Positions 28,458-38,322 are shown, counted from the first letter of the stretch. The stretch: DNA of 64,000 nucleotides from Amycolatopsis sp. WQ 127309 (GCF_023023025.1 NZ_CP095481.1:10491001-10555000), one strand, 5' to 3'. Numbers and translations: made by a program. The notes: generated by a model from the letters alone, not told the origin.

Positions 28458-28502
28458 GCGACCGGCCCGAAACCGATTCGTGATCGGTTCCGGGCCGGTC
28501 GC
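28458..28502 (-). terminator. Hairpin terminator after ileS
   Basis: A 20-pair stem (GCGACCGGCCCGAAACCGAT at 28458-28477 with 28483-28502, one G-T type mismatch) and a 5-base loop begins 4 bases after the ileS stop codon. There is no U-tract, as usual in actinobacteria. Confidence 0.8.
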
Positions 28503-28506
28503 CGCC

Positions 28507-31500
28507 TCAGGCCTTGGCGACCGAGACGGTCACCTTCGTGCCGTCACCGACCGTCCCGGCGAAGCCCTCGGCCACCGGGCCGTGGGTCACCGACGTCGCC
28601 AGCGTCTCCGAGGCGAGGAACTTCTCGTGCCGCGTAGCCGCTTCGACGACGTCGTCGGGCGCGTCAATTCCGAGCGCGATCCGGTCGGCGACGTCGAGGC
28701 CGGCGTCTCGGCGGGCCTGCTGCACGACCCGGACCAGGTCGCGGACCAGGCCTTCGGCCGCCAGGTCCGGCGTCACCTCGGTGTCGATCAGCACCAGCCC
28801 CGAGCCGCCGGGCAGCTCGGCCGCCGCGCCGCCGCCCTTGGCGACCAGCCGCCGGTCGAACTCGCCTTCCTGCAGCTCGATCCCGGCCGCGACGACCTTG
28901 CCGCCCTGCAGCGACCAGTCCCCCGCCTTGACCGCCTTGATCACCGTCTGGACGTCCTTGCCCAGCCGCGGCCCGGCGGCGCGCGCGTTCACCGCGACCT
29001 CGAACCCGCCGTGCGCGGCGACGTCGGCGGTCAGCTCGACCGCCTTGACGTTCACCTCGTCGCGCAGGATGTCGGCGAAGGCGCCCAGCGACTCGGCGTC
29101 GTCGGCCGCCACGACCAGCGACGACAGCGGCAGCCGCACGCGCAGCTTGTTGCTCTTGCGCAGCGACAGCGCCGACGACGCCACCTGCCGGACCCGGTCC
29201 ATCGCCGTCACCAGCGCCGCGTCCGCGGGCAGGTCGAGCGCGTTCGGCCAGTCGCTCAGGTGCACCGAGCGGCCGCCGGTGAGCCCGCGCCAGACCACCT
29301 CGGTGGTCAGCGGCAGCAGCGGCGCCGCGACCCGCGACGTCACCTCCAGGACCGTGTGCAGCGTGTCGATCGCGTCCTGATCGCCCGCCCAGAAGCGATC
29401 GCGGGAGCGCCGGACGTACCAGTTGGTCAGGGTCTCCAGGAAGTCCCGGACGGTCTGGCACGCGCCCGCGACGTCGTAGTGGTCCATCGCGGACTCGACG
29501 TCGGTGACCAGCTCGTGCGTCTTCGCCAGCACGTACCGGTCGAGGACGTGCGGGGAATCGGTGCGCCACTTGCCTTCCACGCCCTCGGCGTTCGCGTACA
29601 GCGCGAGGAAGTAGTACGAGTTCCACAGCGGCAGCACGGCCTGGCGGACGGCGTCGCGGATGCCCTTGTCGGTGACGACCAGGTTGCCGCCGCGCAGGAT
29701 CGGGCTCGCCATCAGGTACCAGCGCATGGCGTCGGAGCCGTCGCGCTCGAAGACCTCGTTGACGTCCGGGTAGTTGCGCAGCGACTTGGACATCTTCGCG
29801 CCGTCGGAGCCCAGCACGATGCCGTGCGAGACGCAGGTGCGGAACGCCGGGCGGTCGAACAGCGCCGTGGCCAGCACGTGCAGCAGGTAGAACCAGCCGC
29901 GGGTCTGGCCGATGTACTCGACGATGAAGTCGCTCGGGTAGTGGTGCTCGAACCACTCGGCGTTCTCGAACGGGTAATGCACCTGGGCGTAGGGCATCGA
30001 GCCCGAGTCGAACCAGACGTCCAGGACGTCCGGGACGCGGCGCATGGTGGACGCGCCCGTCGGGTCGTCCGGGTTCGGCCGGGTCAGCTCGTCGATGTGG
30101 GGCCGGTGCAGGTTGTCCAGCCGCACGCCGAAGTCGGCCTCCAGCTCGTCGAGCGAGCCGTAGACGTCGGTGCGCGGGTGGGCCGGGTCGTCCGACTGCC
30201 ACACCGGGATCGGCGTGCCCCAGTAACGGTTGCGCGAGACCGACCAGTCGCGCGCGTTCTCCAGCCACTTGCCGAACTGGCCGTCCTTGACGTTCTCCGG
30301 GTACCAGGTGATCTGCTGGTTGAGCTCGACCATCCGGTCCTTGAACTGCGTCACCGCGACGAACCACGACGACACCGCGCGGTAGATCAGCGGGTTCCGG
30401 CAGCGCCAGCAGTGCGGGTAGGAGTGGTCGTAGGTCTCGTGGCGCAGCAGCACGGAACCCTGCTGCCCGGCCGAACCCGTGCCGTTCTTGAGGTCGCGGA
30501 CGATGTTCGGGTTGGCGTCGAACACCTGCTGCCCGGCGTAGTCGGGCACGGTGTCGTCGAACTTGCCGTGCGCGTCGACCGGCGTGACCGGCGGGATCCC
30601 GGCGGCGTCGGTGACGGCCTTGTCCTCTTCACCGTAGGCGGGCGCGATGTGCACGACGCCGGTGCCGTCGTCGGTGGTGACGTAGTCGGCCGCCAGCACG
30701 CGGTGCGCGTTCTCGGTGCCGGTGAAGTACGGGAACGGTGGTGCGTAACGGTTCCCGAGCAGCTGCGCGCCGGCGTAGCGCGCGACGACCGCCGGTTCCT
30801 CGCCGAGCTCACGCGCGTACGCGGCGACGCGCGCTTCGGCGAGCAGGAACCGCTTGCCGGGGAAGTTCTCGCTCTCCACGACGACGTACTGCACCTCGGG
30901 GTGCACCGCGGTGGCGAGGTTCGACGGCAGCGTCCAGGGCGTGGTCGTCCAGATCAGCAGGTAGGTGCCGTCGAGCTCGTTGTCGTTGCCTTCCATCCGG
31001 AACCCGACGGTGACGGCCGGGTCCTGGCGGTTGCGGTAGACGTCGGCGTCCATGCCCAGCTCGTGGTTGGACAGCGGCGTCGCGTCGCGCCAGCAGTAGG
31101 GCAGGACGCGGTAGCCCTCGTAGACGAGTCCCTTGTCCCACAGGCGTTTGAACGCCCACAGCACCGACTCCATGTAGGTGACGTCGAGCGTCTTGTAGTC
31201 GTTGTCGAAGTCGACCCAGCGCGCCTGGCGGGTGACGTAGTCGCGCCACTCGCCGGTGTAGCGCAGCACGGACTCGCGCGAAGCCTCGTTGAACTTCGCG
31301 ATGCCCATCTCTTCGATCTCGGACGTCTCGGTGATGCCGAGCTGGCGCATCGCCTCGAGCTCGGCGGGCAGGCCGTGGGTGTCCCAGCCGAAGCGGCGCT
31401 CGACCTTGCGGCCCTTCATCGTCTGGTAGCGCGGCACCAGGTCCTTGACGTACCCGGTGAGCAGGTGGCCGTAGTGCGGCAGGCCGTTGGCGAACGGCGG

Positions 31501-31674
31501 GCCGTCGTAGAAGACGTACTCGTTGTCACCGTGCTCGCCGGCGGGGCGCGCGTCGATGCTCGCCTGGAACGTCCGGTCGCTCTCCCAGTAGGCGAGGACG
31601 TGGGTCTCCAGCTCGGGGAAGGACGGCTGCGACGGCACTCCGGCGCTGTCGCCGAGCTTGGCCTGGGGGTACAT
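28507..31674 (-). CDS. ileS: Isoleucine--tRNA ligase
   Basis: A 1055-residue class I synthetase of full length. The HIGH motif appears as HYGH in [18 protein letters not shown], and KMSKS is in [14 protein letters not shown]. An editing domain (CP1) with [11 protein letters not shown] lies between, and the C-terminal anticodon-binding region is complete. The [12 protein letters not shown] version is that of the eukaryote-like IleRS group (the type often naturally tolerant to mupirocin), rather than the common bacterial type. It is preceded by a T-box leader with an Ile specifier and has a GAGGAG site about 8 bases before the ATG. Confidence 0.97.
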   Translation of the reverse strand: MYPQAKLGDSAGVPSQPSFPELETHVLAYWESDRTFQASIDARPAGEHGDNEYVFYDGPPFANGLPHYGHLLTGYVKDLVPRYQTMKGRKVERRFGWDTHGLPAELEAMRQLGITETSEIEEMGIAKFNEASRESVLRYTGEWRDYVTRQARWVDFDNDYKTLDVTYMESVLWAFKRLWDKGLVYEGYRVLPYCWRDATPLSNHELGMDADVYRNRQDPAVTVGFRMEGNDNELDGTYLLIWTTTPWTLPSNLATAVHPEVQYVVVESENFPGKRFLLAEARVAAYARELGEEPAVVARYAGAQLLGNRYAPPFPYFTGTENAHRVLAADYVTTDDGTGVVHIAPAYGEEDKAVTDAAGIPPVTPVDAHGKFDDTVPDYAGQQVFDANPNIVRDLKNGTGSAGQQGSVLLRHETYDHSYPHCWRCRNPLIYRAVSSWFVAVTQFKDRMVELNQQITWYPENVKDGQFGKWLENARDWSVSRNRYWGTPIPVWQSDDPAHPRTDVYGSLDELEADFGVRLDNLHRPHIDELTRPNPDDPTGASTMRRVPDVLDVWFDSGSMPYAQVHYPFENAEWFEHHYPSDFIVEYIGQTRGWFYLLHVLATALFDRPAFRTCVSHGIVLGSDGAKMSKSLRNYPDVNEVFERDGSDAMRWYLMASPILRGGNLVVTDKGIRDAVRQAVLPLWNSYYFLALYANAEGVEGKWRTDSPHVLDRYVLAKTHELVTDVESAMDHYDVAGACQTVRDFLETLTNWYVRRSRDRFWAGDQDAIDTLHTVLEVTSRVAAPLLPLTTEVVWRGLTGGRSVHLSDWPNALDLPADAALVTAMDRVRQVASSALSLRKSNKLRVRLPLSSLVVAADDAESLGAFADILRDEVNVKAVELTADVAAHGGFEVAVNARAAGPRLGKDVQTVIKAVKAGDWSLQGGKVVAAGIELQEGEFDRRLVAKGGGAAAELPGGSGLVLIDTEVTPDLAAEGLVRDLVRVVQQARRDAGLDVADRIALGIDAPDDVVEAATRHEKFLASETLATSVTHGPVAEGFAGTVGDGTKVTVSVAKA

Positions 31675-31704
31675 CCGGGTGCTCCTCGGTTCGTCACTCT
31701 CGTA

Positions 31705-31898
31705 CGGACGACCGGCTCCCGGTCACCCACACGGGGACGAGACGCCTTCCGGCGTTCCGCGGTACCACCCCGCTTGCCCGGCGATGAAGGCTGCCGGGCC
31801 GCTCGTTCCACGGCTGTCACGGGCCGCACCCGTCCGATTCTACTGCGAGCGGTGAGGCTCGGTTCTTCCGGAAGCTCCCCGGTGATGGCCGGATCGAC
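31705..31898 (-). ncRNA. T-box leader of ileS (isoleucine specifier)
   Basis: On the minus strand, AGCGGGGTGGTACCGCGG (31757-31774) is the classic T-box, including the TGG that pairs with the tRNA acceptor end. Further 5', GGCCATCACCGGGGAGC carries an ATC specifier at 31884-31886, matching tRNA-Ile. After the T-box come a GGAACGCC/GGCGT stem and GC-rich stems leading to the ribosome site. There is no U-tract terminator, so control is probably at translation initiation, as described for actinobacterial ileS T-boxes. Uncharged tRNA-Ile would raise IleRS synthesis. Confidence 0.92.
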
Positions 31899-31904
31899 GC
31901 TGTG

Positions 31905-31932
31905 CTGATACCAGGTTAACCGCTCCGCGCAA
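31905..31932 (-). promoter_or_regulatory. Likely ileS promoter
   Basis: TTGCGC (31927-31932) and TATCAG (31905-31910) with a 16-base spacer lie just upstream of the T-box leader. This predicts a transcript start near 31898. Confidence 0.5.
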
Positions 31933-32047
31933 CCGGGTTGTCACGAGGGCCGCCGCCGGAAATGAAGACGCCTTCGCGGACGCGTCGCCGTTAGCATCGC
32001 CGGGCGCCGCTTTTCGGTGTGCAGCGGGCGAAACACGGGGGACGTTC

Positions 32048-33616
32048 ATGGATTTGTCCGGCGCGGAGCTGGTCGACCTCGCCGCGCGCGAGTCCTTGCT
32101 GGGCCGGGCCACCGACGCGATCTGGGCCCGGTTCGACGAGCTGTGTCCCGAGCCCACCGGCGAGCTGCTGGCGCTGCGGCTGATGGCGGCGGCGAACCGC
32201 GACGACCCGGCTGCCGCGTCGCGAGACCTGGAGCGGGCCGCCGCGGTGGCCGAGGAGGCGGGCAACGCCGTGCTGGCCGAGTCGGCACGGGGCGCCCGGC
32301 TCCTGCTGCTCGCGCCGGCGGCCGCCGAGACCGCGCTCGAAGCCGTCGCCGACCGGGTGGCAGCGCTCGGCGACGCCGAAGGACACAGCTTCGCCTTGCT
32401 GCGGCTGGCCACCGCGCACTTCGCGCGGCAGGACTTCCCGGGCGCCCGGGAGGTCCTCGACCGCGCCGAGACCCCCATCCACGCGACCGGCAGACCCGAG
32501 CTGGCCGGGCTGTGGCTGGCCCGCCAGGCGGTCCTGTCCGCCAACCTGGGCGACCTTCCGCGGGCGATCGAGCTGGCCACGGAGGCCGCGGCGCGCTACA
32601 CCGAAGCCGGGTCCCCGGAACGCACCGCGCACGCCCGGCTGCTGGCCGCGCGGTTCCGCCGGAGCCAGGGCGACGTCGAAGGCGCGTTCGCCGCCACCAC
32701 CGGCATCGACGCCGGCACGGACCTGGGCATCCAGGCCCAGGTCAGCCGGCTCCGGGGGAAGCTGGCCCGGCGACTGGACCGCCCGGAAGACGCGATCGCG
32801 GCGTTCCACTCGGCGATCACGGACTTCACCGCGGCGGGCAAGCCGGTCGACGCGGCCGCCACCCGCGTCGACCTCGCACGGGTGTACCTGGACCTCGACC
32901 GCCCGGAGGACGCGGCGGCGGCCGTCACCGACGCGGAGCCGGTACTGGCCCGGGCCGGAGCCGGGCGGGACCTCGCGAACGGCCGGATGCTGCTGGGCCA
33001 CGCGTATCGCGCTCTCGGCCGCCCGGAGCAGGCTTTGGCGTTGTTCGGTGCGGCGGCCGAGTACTTCGCCGTCGCCTCGCCGGCCGTCGCGGGCGAGGTG
33101 AGGGAGGCGCTGGCGGACGTCCTCACCGAGCTGGACCGCGACGCCGAAGCGGCGGCCGAGTACACCCGAGCGGCGGGGCACTTCGAGCAAGCAGGCCTGA
33201 AGTCATCCGAACTCCGCACACTGCGGCGAGCGCTGCTGTCCTGGCTCCGGGACGGCGACGCCGACCGGACGCTGACGGCGCTGGCCACCGCGGACGCGGC
33301 CGAGCCGGACCCCGCGGACCCGGACGCGGCGTGGGAGCGCGCGATGACCACGTTCGACGGCGCCCGAGTGCTGTCGGACCTGGGCCACCCGGCGGCGGCC
33401 TACACCCGAGCGACCACAGCGGCGGCCGAGCTGCGCGCGATCGACGCGACCCCGATGATCGCCGTGGCGGAGTTCCTGTGTGGACAGTTGCTGGTCGAAC
33501 TCGGAAAGTTCGCCGAGGCCCGGGAAAAGCTGACCGAGACACTGGCCCTGCTGCCGGACCACGCGAGCCGCAAGCGGAGGGATGTCGAGGCGCTGCTGGC
33601 GGAACTGCCGGACTAG
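32048..33616 (+). CDS. TPR-repeat protein
   Basis: A 522-residue all-helical protein made of tetratricopeptide-like repeats. Repeated Ala/Leu helix pairs include ARQDFPGAREVLDRAETP, NLGDLPRAIELATEAAARY, RLDRPEDAIAAFHSAITDF, DLDRPEDAAAAVTDAEPVL and ALGRPEQALALFGAAAEYF. The end is GKFAEAREKLTETLALLPD. There is no signal peptide, membrane helix or enzyme motif. It is a likely cytoplasmic scaffold or protein-interaction module; partners are unknown. It starts at ATG after ACGGGGGAC. It is divergent from ileS and followed by a regulator pseudogene. Confidence 0.85.
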   Translation: MDLSGAELVDLAARESLLGRATDAIWARFDELCPEPTGELLALRLMAAANRDDPAAASRDLERAAAVAEEAGNAVLAESARGARLLLLAPAAAETALEAVADRVAALGDAEGHSFALLRLATAHFARQDFPGAREVLDRAETPIHATGRPELAGLWLARQAVLSANLGDLPRAIELATEAAARYTEAGSPERTAHARLLAARFRRSQGDVEGAFAATTGIDAGTDLGIQAQVSRLRGKLARRLDRPEDAIAAFHSAITDFTAAGKPVDAAATRVDLARVYLDLDRPEDAAAAVTDAEPVLARAGAGRDLANGRMLLGHAYRALGRPEQALALFGAAAEYFAVASPAVAGEVREALADVLTELDRDAEAAAEYTRAAGHFEQAGLKSSELRTLRRALLSWLRDGDADRTLTALATADAAEPDPADPDAAWERAMTTFDGARVLSDLGHPAAAYTRATTAAAELRAIDATPMIAVAEFLCGQLLVELGKFAEAREKLTETLALLPDHASRKRRDVEALLAELPD

Positions 33617-33639
33617 GACACAGCCTCCCGGGTTCGCAC

Positions 33640-34025
33640 GCCGGCCGGCGTCACGAGGATTGCCGTCAGCCACAGGGCCGCCGAGCTGCTGGAGACGCTC
33701 GCCCGGTTCTCGCCGGCCCAGCCGGCGACGTTGGCGCGGCGGCGAGGACGTGCCACGTCCACCTCGCGGGACGGCTCGGGGTCGCCGTCACCTCGGCGCT
33801 GCCGGCCCGGGGCGCACTGGCTACCGTGGACGGTGAGCGGACCACGCGCAGGCGACCGGATTTCGGCTTCCCTGCGCGAACACCCGTACACGCTGGGTTC
33901 CCGAGCCGCCGTCGTCGCGACGCGGTTCGTGGACACGGGCTGGGTGACCCGCCGGGGCCCGGGCGCACCGCGCGCTGCGCTTGACGCCGGCAGGCGAGCG
34001 GGCGCTCGAAACCTGCCTCGGCGTG
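33640..34025 (+). pseudogene. Decayed ArsR-type winged-helix regulator
   Basis: No single frame is open, but pieces in three frames follow the order of the two-domain ArsR protein at 26022-26702. First comes VSHRAAELLETLARFSPAQP. Then, in another frame, CHVHLAGRLGVAVTSALPAR aligns with CYDHLAGQVGVALRDGMLAA. Near the end, VDTGWVTRRGPG and LRLTPAGERALETCLGV recall the family C-terminus. Its N-terminal helix-turn-helix is missing, removed at or before the TPR gene. Several frameshifts and deletions are implied. Confidence 0.6.
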
Positions 34026-34026
34026 G

Positions 34027-34689
34027 TCAGCGGTGCGCGGCCACCAGCGTCGCGTCCGGGGCACAGCGAGCACACGGGGTGAAGCCCAGCTGCCGGGCTT
34101 CGCCGATGCCGATGGGAATGGTGTCGCGAGCGCCGACCCACGTGCAGCCGCGGACGTGGTAGCGGGGGTGCTCGTCGACGACGACGACCTCGTCCTCGAG
34201 GTCGGCCAGCAACGCGATGTCCGCGTCCGACGTCGATTCCTCACCGGGTTCGGCGTCGTCGGGCTGTTTTTCCGCCACGGAAGCCGCGGACGCGGCCGTG
34301 GCGGCGGAAGCAGCGGGTGCCTCAGGAGACTCGGAAGTCTCGGCGGCGGGTTCTTCGGTGACGTCGGGTTCGGGCGTGTCGGCCGGATCTCCCAGCTCAC
34401 CGGCGGCGGGAATGAGGACGGTTTGGTCCTCGCCGACCGGTTTCTCCGGCTCCTTGAACAGGCTCGGCTGTGCGTCGGACGCCGGCTCCGAAGGCTCGAC
34501 GACGGAAGCAGGCGCGGCGGCGGGCGTCGCGGATCGCCGGCGACGGCGCAGCCAGTCGACGACGAGGATCACCCCGGCGAGCACCGAGAGGCCGATGGAA
34601 ACCCACGCCCACAGCGAAGAAGCCGTGATGAGCGCGGAGACGAGCAACCCCAGAGCCGCCAGTACCAGTACCAGCACGATGTAGAGCAC
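34027..34689 (-). CDS. Membrane protein with C-terminal Ada-like Cys motif
   Basis: A 220-residue protein: two N-terminal membrane helices (YIVLVLVLAALGLLVSALIT and LWAWVSIGLSVLAGVILVV), a basic stop RRRRRS, and a long acidic Ala/Pro/Glu disordered region (about residues 55-165). It ends in a small conserved domain YHVRGCTWVGAR..IPIGIGEARQLGFTPCARCAPD. The pattern H-x3-C..EA-x3-GF-x-PC-x2-C resembles the Ada-type zinc-binding module, so a metal site facing the cytoplasm is plausible. It lies downstream of divIVA, beyond a terminator hairpin, a position where actinobacteria often keep an uncharacterised membrane gene. Confidence 0.75.
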   Translation of the reverse strand: MLYIVLVLVLAALGLLVSALITASSLWAWVSIGLSVLAGVILVVDWLRRRRRSATPAAAPASVVEPSEPASDAQPSLFKEPEKPVGEDQTVLIPAAGELGDPADTPEPDVTEEPAAETSESPEAPAASAATAASAASVAEKQPDDAEPGEESTSDADIALLADLEDEVVVVDEHPRYHVRGCTWVGARDTIPIGIGEARQLGFTPCARCAPDATLVAAHR

Positions 34690-34771
34690 GGTGAATTACA
34701 GCATGAACGGGCCGGGTTCGGTCCACGACCCGCCCACGTGCGGTACCGGATCGACTCCTGACCGTGGCAGA

Positions 34772-34810
34772 ACCCCGCCGGCGCCGCAGAACTGCCGGCG
34801 CCGGCGGGGT
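34772..34810 (-). terminator. Hairpin terminator after divIVA
   Basis: ACCCCGCCGGCGCCG (34772-34786) pairs perfectly with 34796-34810 over 15 bases with a 9-base loop, 14 bases beyond the divIVA stop codon. It marks the end of the ftsZ-to-divIVA gene group. Confidence 0.8.
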
Positions 34811-34823
34811 GTGCCCGGAGAAA

Positions 34824-35672
34824 TCAGCCCGCTTCGGCCCGGGGGCCGAACGAGTAGCCCTGGCCGCCGCTCGACGATCCGGACGACTGCCCGGAGTTCG
34901 AGGAAGCCGAGGCCGGTGCGGCGGAGCCGCGGTCGTCGAGCTCGCGCAGCTGGGACTCGAGGAACCCGCGCAACCTCGTGCGGTACTCCCGCTCGATGGT
35001 GCGCAGCTCTTCGATCTTCTTGCCCAGCCCGCCCTTCTCGGAGTTCAGGCTGTTCATCGTCTCGGTGTACTTGCGCTGCGACTCGCGTTCCAGCGTGGTG
35101 GCCTTGTCGCGCGCCTGGCGCTCCAACGTCTCCGCACGGGTCCGCGCGTCGTTCAGCATCGTGTCGACGCGCGTGCGCGCCTCGTTGACCATCGAGTCGG
35201 ACTTCGCCCGGGCGTCCGAGAGCAGCTGCTCGGACTTGGTGCGGGCCTCGGCCAGCATCCCGTCGGACTCGGTCTTCGCCTCGGCGGTCAGCCGGTCGGC
35301 CATCTCCTGGGCGAGCCCGAGGACCTTGGCCGCCTGCACGTTGGGCTCGCCGCTGTCGGCCACCATCGAGTGGGCCTGGGTCTGCTCCATCGCGGACGCC
35401 GGCGGCGGCACCGGCGCGAGACGCCGGGACGGCTCTTCCCGCATCGGGGGCTGTGCGGATTTCGCGCTGTCGAGCTCACTACGAGTCGATTCGAGCTCGG
35501 CGTCGAGCTGCTCCATCTGCTGGCGCAGCTCGTTGTTGTCCTCGATCAAGCGGGCCAGCTCGGTCTCCACCAAGTCGAGGAACGCGTCCACCTCGTCCTC
35601 GTTGTAGCCCCTCTTGCCGATGGGCGGCTTGCTGAACGCGACGTTATGCACGTCAGCGGGGGTCAACGACAT
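34824..35672 (-). CDS. divIVA: DivIVA domain protein (Wag31)
   Basis: A 282-residue polar-growth scaffold. The N-terminal DivIVA signature [20 protein letters not shown], then [21 protein letters not shown], is followed by a Pro/Ala linker and a long coiled coil (about residues 110-235) rich in Glu, Lys, Arg and Ala. The C-terminus is Ser/Gly-rich. Wag31 gathers at the cell poles by membrane curvature and directs apical wall synthesis in mycolata-type actinobacteria. It is the last gene of the dcw segment. Confidence 0.95.
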   Translation of the reverse strand: MSLTPADVHNVAFSKPPIGKRGYNEDEVDAFLDLVETELARLIEDNNELRQQMEQLDAELESTRSELDSAKSAQPPMREEPSRRLAPVPPPASAMEQTQAHSMVADSGEPNVQAAKVLGLAQEMADRLTAEAKTESDGMLAEARTKSEQLLSDARAKSDSMVNEARTRVDTMLNDARTRAETLERQARDKATTLERESQRKYTETMNSLNSEKGGLGKKIEELRTIEREYRTRLRGFLESQLRELDDRGSAAPASASSNSGQSSGSSSGGQGYSFGPRAEAG

Positions 35673-35724
35673 CAGATCACCTCACGCACTCCATGGCCTG
35701 CAGGGTCCACCCAAGTCTCCCCGA

Positions 35725-36009
35725 TCAACTTGGAGTCGCCAGTTGCATCGCGAAGAACACAACCAACAGCAGAACCATAATCGATAAGTCCAGTCCGACG
35801 CCGCCGATCCGCACCATCGGGATGATTCGCCTGAACAGGCGAACCGGCGGGTCCGTCACTGTGTAGATGGTCTCGAGCGTCACCGCAACCCCTCCGGCCG
35901 GGTGCCACTCCCGTGCAAAGGTGCGGACGAGTTCGACCACGATACGTGCCGTCAGCAACAGCCAAAACGCGAACAGCACGTACCAGACGACCAGCCACAC
36001 AGCTTCCAC
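35725..36009 (-). CDS. YggT family membrane protein
   Basis: A 94-residue protein with two membrane helices (VVWYVLFAFWLLLTARIVVEL and LSIMVLLLVVFFAMQLA). Between them is the family loop DPPVRLFRRIIPMVRIGGVGLDLS. It corresponds to Rv2146c of M. tuberculosis, which sits between sepF and wag31 as here. Its role is unclear; it is often linked to division or osmotic stress. The 106 bases between it and the sepF stop show no clear feature. Confidence 0.92.
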   Translation of the reverse strand: MEAVWLVVWYVLFAFWLLLTARIVVELVRTFAREWHPAGGVAVTLETIYTVTDPPVRLFRRIIPMVRIGGVGLDLSIMVLLLVVFFAMQLATPS

Positions 36010-36115
36010 GTACCTACTCTAACCGGGCGTCCACGTCGAAGACGCAGTTGAGGGGGTCGACGCGGCATCGGGTCGACAAAATCACGTTTGCTTGCGCTCA
36101 GCGGTCCGCGCGACT

Positions 36116-36715
36116 TCAGCCGCGCAGAAACAATCCGCCCTCGGCAATCCGCCGGCGGTCCTCCGCGGTCACGTCCACATCGGGCGGTGAGAGAAGGAAC
36201 ACCTTGTTGGTGACCTTGTCCATCGACCCGCGCAGCGCGAAAGCGAGCCCGGCGGCGAAGTCCACGAGCCGCTTGGCGTCCGCGTTGTCCATCTCGGTGA
36301 GGTTCATGATCACCGGGATGCCCTCGCGGTAGTGCTCGCCGATGGCGCGCGCTTCCGCGTAGCTCGTCGGGTGCAGCGTCGTGATCCGGCTCAAGGGGTC
36401 ACGCACCGGCTGGCGCACGACCGGCTCGGTGACCGGTCGCAGGCGCGCCACGGGCTCCGGCTGCCGGTCCATGGCGAGCGCGCCGTGGACCGCGGGCTCC
36501 GACCCGGGCACGGAGCGTGAACGGGCTCGGCTGACGGGCTCGTCGTACGTGTCCTCGCTGTCGCGGTACCGTGAGCGCGACCGAGGAGCAGGCTCCTCGT
36601 AGGAGTCGTACTCGTCGTCCGCGTAGCCGCGTCGATAATCTTCTTCGACGTCGTAACCGTCGTCGTCAGCGGGCACCATCCCGAAGTAGGCCTTCAGCTT
36701 CTGCAGCGCGCTCAT
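36116..36715 (-). CDS. sepF: Cell division protein SepF
   Basis: A 199-residue SepF. The N-terminal amphipathic membrane-binding helix [13 protein letters not shown] is followed by a Tyr/Asp/Glu/Arg-rich linker (about residues 15-105). The SepF core follows: [40 protein letters not shown] and [13 protein letters not shown]. SepF tethers FtsZ filaments to the membrane and is the FtsA substitute in actinobacteria. The ATG at 36715 was chosen over one 33 bases upstream because [12 protein letters not shown] is the family start and GGGAGAG precedes it. Confidence 0.96.
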   Translation of the reverse strand: MSALQKLKAYFGMVPADDDGYDVEEDYRRGYADDEYDSYEEPAPRSRSRYRDSEDTYDEPVSRARSRSVPGSEPAVHGALAMDRQPEPVARLRPVTEPVVRQPVRDPLSRITTLHPTSYAEARAIGEHYREGIPVIMNLTEMDNADAKRLVDFAAGLAFALRGSMDKVTNKVFLLSPPDVDVTAEDRRRIAEGGLFLRG

Positions 36716-36812
36716 GCCTCTCCCTAGCCCTAGCCGCTCCCGCACCAACGCTTCTCCACGCCGTCAGTGCCCCGTATGGACGACCACTAAACGTGACCGG
36801 CACACGAGCTCC

Positions 36813-37541
36813 CTACGGCGAGGCTAAACCGCGCCCGCCGAGCAGTGCGGTTCCGACACGCACACAGGTTGAGCCGTGCGTGATCGCCTGCTCGAGATCA
36901 TGGCTCATCCCGGCGGAGACTTCTGCGGCATTCGGGTGATCTTTTCGGAGGCTTTCCGCCGCGCGGGCGAGCTTCTCGAAGGCTTCCCCGGGATCGGCGC
37001 CGAGCGGCGCGACGGCCATCAGGCCACGAAACCGCAGTTCACCCGTGTGAGTTACGTGCTCGGCGAGCGCCGCGAGCTCGCCGAGCGGGCAGCCGCCGCG
37101 CTCGGTGTCGTCGTCGAGGCTCGCCTGGATCAGGACGTCGAGCGGTTCGTCACGTTTACCGGCGTAACGCGCGGTGTGCACGGCCTTGGCGAGCGCGTCG
37201 GCGAGCCGGGCCGAGTCGAGCGACTGCACTTCGTGCGCCCACTCCACCACGGACCGGGCCTTGTTCCGCTGCAGCCGGCCGACCATGTGCCACCGCAGCG
37301 CGGAGCCGGGGCGCAGTTCGGCGACCTCGGCCGCCTTCGGCCCGGCCTCCTGGTCGCGGTTCTCGCCGACGTGGGTGACGCCGAGGTCGGCGAGCAGCGC
37401 GGCGTCCGACGCCGGGAAGGTCTTGGTCACGGCGATCAGCCGGACCTCGTCGCGGGCCCGCCCGGCGGCGCGGCAGGCAGCCGCGATCCGCTCCTCGACC
37501 TCCGCCAGGTTCGCGGCCAGCTCGGCCTTGCGGTCGGTCAT
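36813..37541 (-). CDS. YggS family PLP homeostasis protein
   Basis: A 242-residue PLP-binding TIM-barrel protein (PLPBP). The PLP lysine is in LIAVTKTFPAS (about residue 40), with GENRDQEAGPKAAEV, WHMVGRLQRNKAR and FRGLMAVAP as further family motifs. SAGMSHDLEQAI and RVGTALLG bind the phosphate. It buffers PLP and keeps amino-acid pools balanced; it has no known catalytic turnover. The start overlaps the pgeF stop by 4 bases (ATGA). Confidence 0.94.
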   Translation of the reverse strand: MTDRKAELAANLAEVEERIAAACRAAGRARDEVRLIAVTKTFPASDAALLADLGVTHVGENRDQEAGPKAAEVAELRPGSALRWHMVGRLQRNKARSVVEWAHEVQSLDSARLADALAKAVHTARYAGKRDEPLDVLIQASLDDDTERGGCPLGELAALAEHVTHTGELRFRGLMAVAPLGADPGEAFEKLARAAESLRKDHPNAAEVSAGMSHDLEQAITHGSTCVRVGTALLGGRGLASP

Positions 37542-38242
37542 GCCTCGATCCAGGTGATGCCGGCGAGCCGCCCGGTCGTCCCGTCGCGCCGGTAGCTGAA
37601 GAGCGTCTTGTCCTCGTTCGTGCACCGCGGGTCGACGCCGATCTTGCCGACGCCCAGGCCGGCGAGCTGCTGCCAGAGCCCGGCGCGCAGGTCGAGACCG
37701 GGCGTGCCCTTGCGGGTCTTGCAGGCGGTGCCGGGGACGTGCTTCTCGACGTCGGCGGCCATCGCGGCCGGCACCTCGTAGCAGTCGCCGCAGATCGCCG
37801 GGCCCAGCAGCGCTTCGATCCGCTGCGGCTCGGCGCCCGCGTCCCGCATCGCCGCCACGGCGGCCGGGACGACGCCGACCCGGGTGCCGACGCGGCCCGC
37901 GTGCACCGCCGCGACCACCCCGGCCTCGGCGTCGGCCAGCAGGATCGGGACGCAGTCGGCGACGAGCACCACCAGCGCGACGCCCGGCGTCGCGGTCACC
38001 AGCGCGTCGGTCGCCTCGGCGGCGCCGGTCTCCGAGCCGTCCACAGTGGTCGCCGTCCGGCCGTGGACCTGCTCCATCCAGGCCAGCTTGTCCTCGGCCA
38101 GGCCCAGCTCGGCCGCGAGCCGCTTGCGGTTCGCGTAGACGTCACCGTCGTCGTCGCCGACGTGGTCCCCCAGGTTGAACGTGTCGTACGGCGGCCGTGA
38201 CGCGCCACCCGCCCTGGTCGTGACCACTCGCCGAACCCGCAT
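37538..38242 (-). CDS. pgeF: Polyphenol oxidase / multicopper-type YlmD (PgeF)
   Basis: A 234-residue protein of the DUF152/laccase-domain family. The metal-binding residues appear in MEQVHGRTA, VVLVADCVPILLAD and GVVAAVHAGRVGT (His, Cys, His), with LGPAICGDCYEVP following. In E. coli the homologue removes misincorporated L-Ser-type muropeptide precursors, so its place after ftsZ suits peptidoglycan quality control. The usual HAGxxG Trp/Gly is Arg-Val here (HAGRVG). The ATG at 38242 has GGAGGATGGCACC before it. Confidence 0.92.
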   Translation of the reverse strand: MRVRRVVTTRAGGASRPPYDTFNLGDHVGDDDGDVYANRKRLAAELGLAEDKLAWMEQVHGRTATTVDGSETGAAEATDALVTATPGVALVVLVADCVPILLADAEAGVVAAVHAGRVGTRVGVVPAAVAAMRDAGAEPQRIEALLGPAICGDCYEVPAAMAADVEKHVPGTACKTRKGTPGLDLRAGLWQQLAGLGVGKIGVDPRCTNEDKTLFSYRRDGTTGRLAGITWIEA

Positions 38243-38261
38243 GGTGCCATCCTCCCAAACG

Positions 38262-38312
38262 CCGTGAAGGCCTCCTTCCCGGCCTTTAGAGCCGGTAAGG
38301 AGGCCTTCACGG
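38262..38312. repeat. Palindrome after ftsZ, likely terminator and repeat-family member
   Basis: CCGTGAAGGCCTCCTT (38262-38277) pairs exactly with 38297-38312; after one mismatch CCGGC/GCCGG adds five pairs around the loop CTTTAGA. It starts 11 bases beyond the ftsZ stop. The outer core CCGTGAAGGCC matches the palindrome at 7143-7201 except at one position. Confidence 0.85.
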
Positions 38313-38322
38313 ACCACAGTTT

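Noticed and set aside
27595..31908. A 1437-codon plus-strand ORF opposite ileS and the penicillin-binding protein
   Set aside because: It is a shadow of the high-GC coding strand, with low-complexity Arg/Val/Gly content and no motif.
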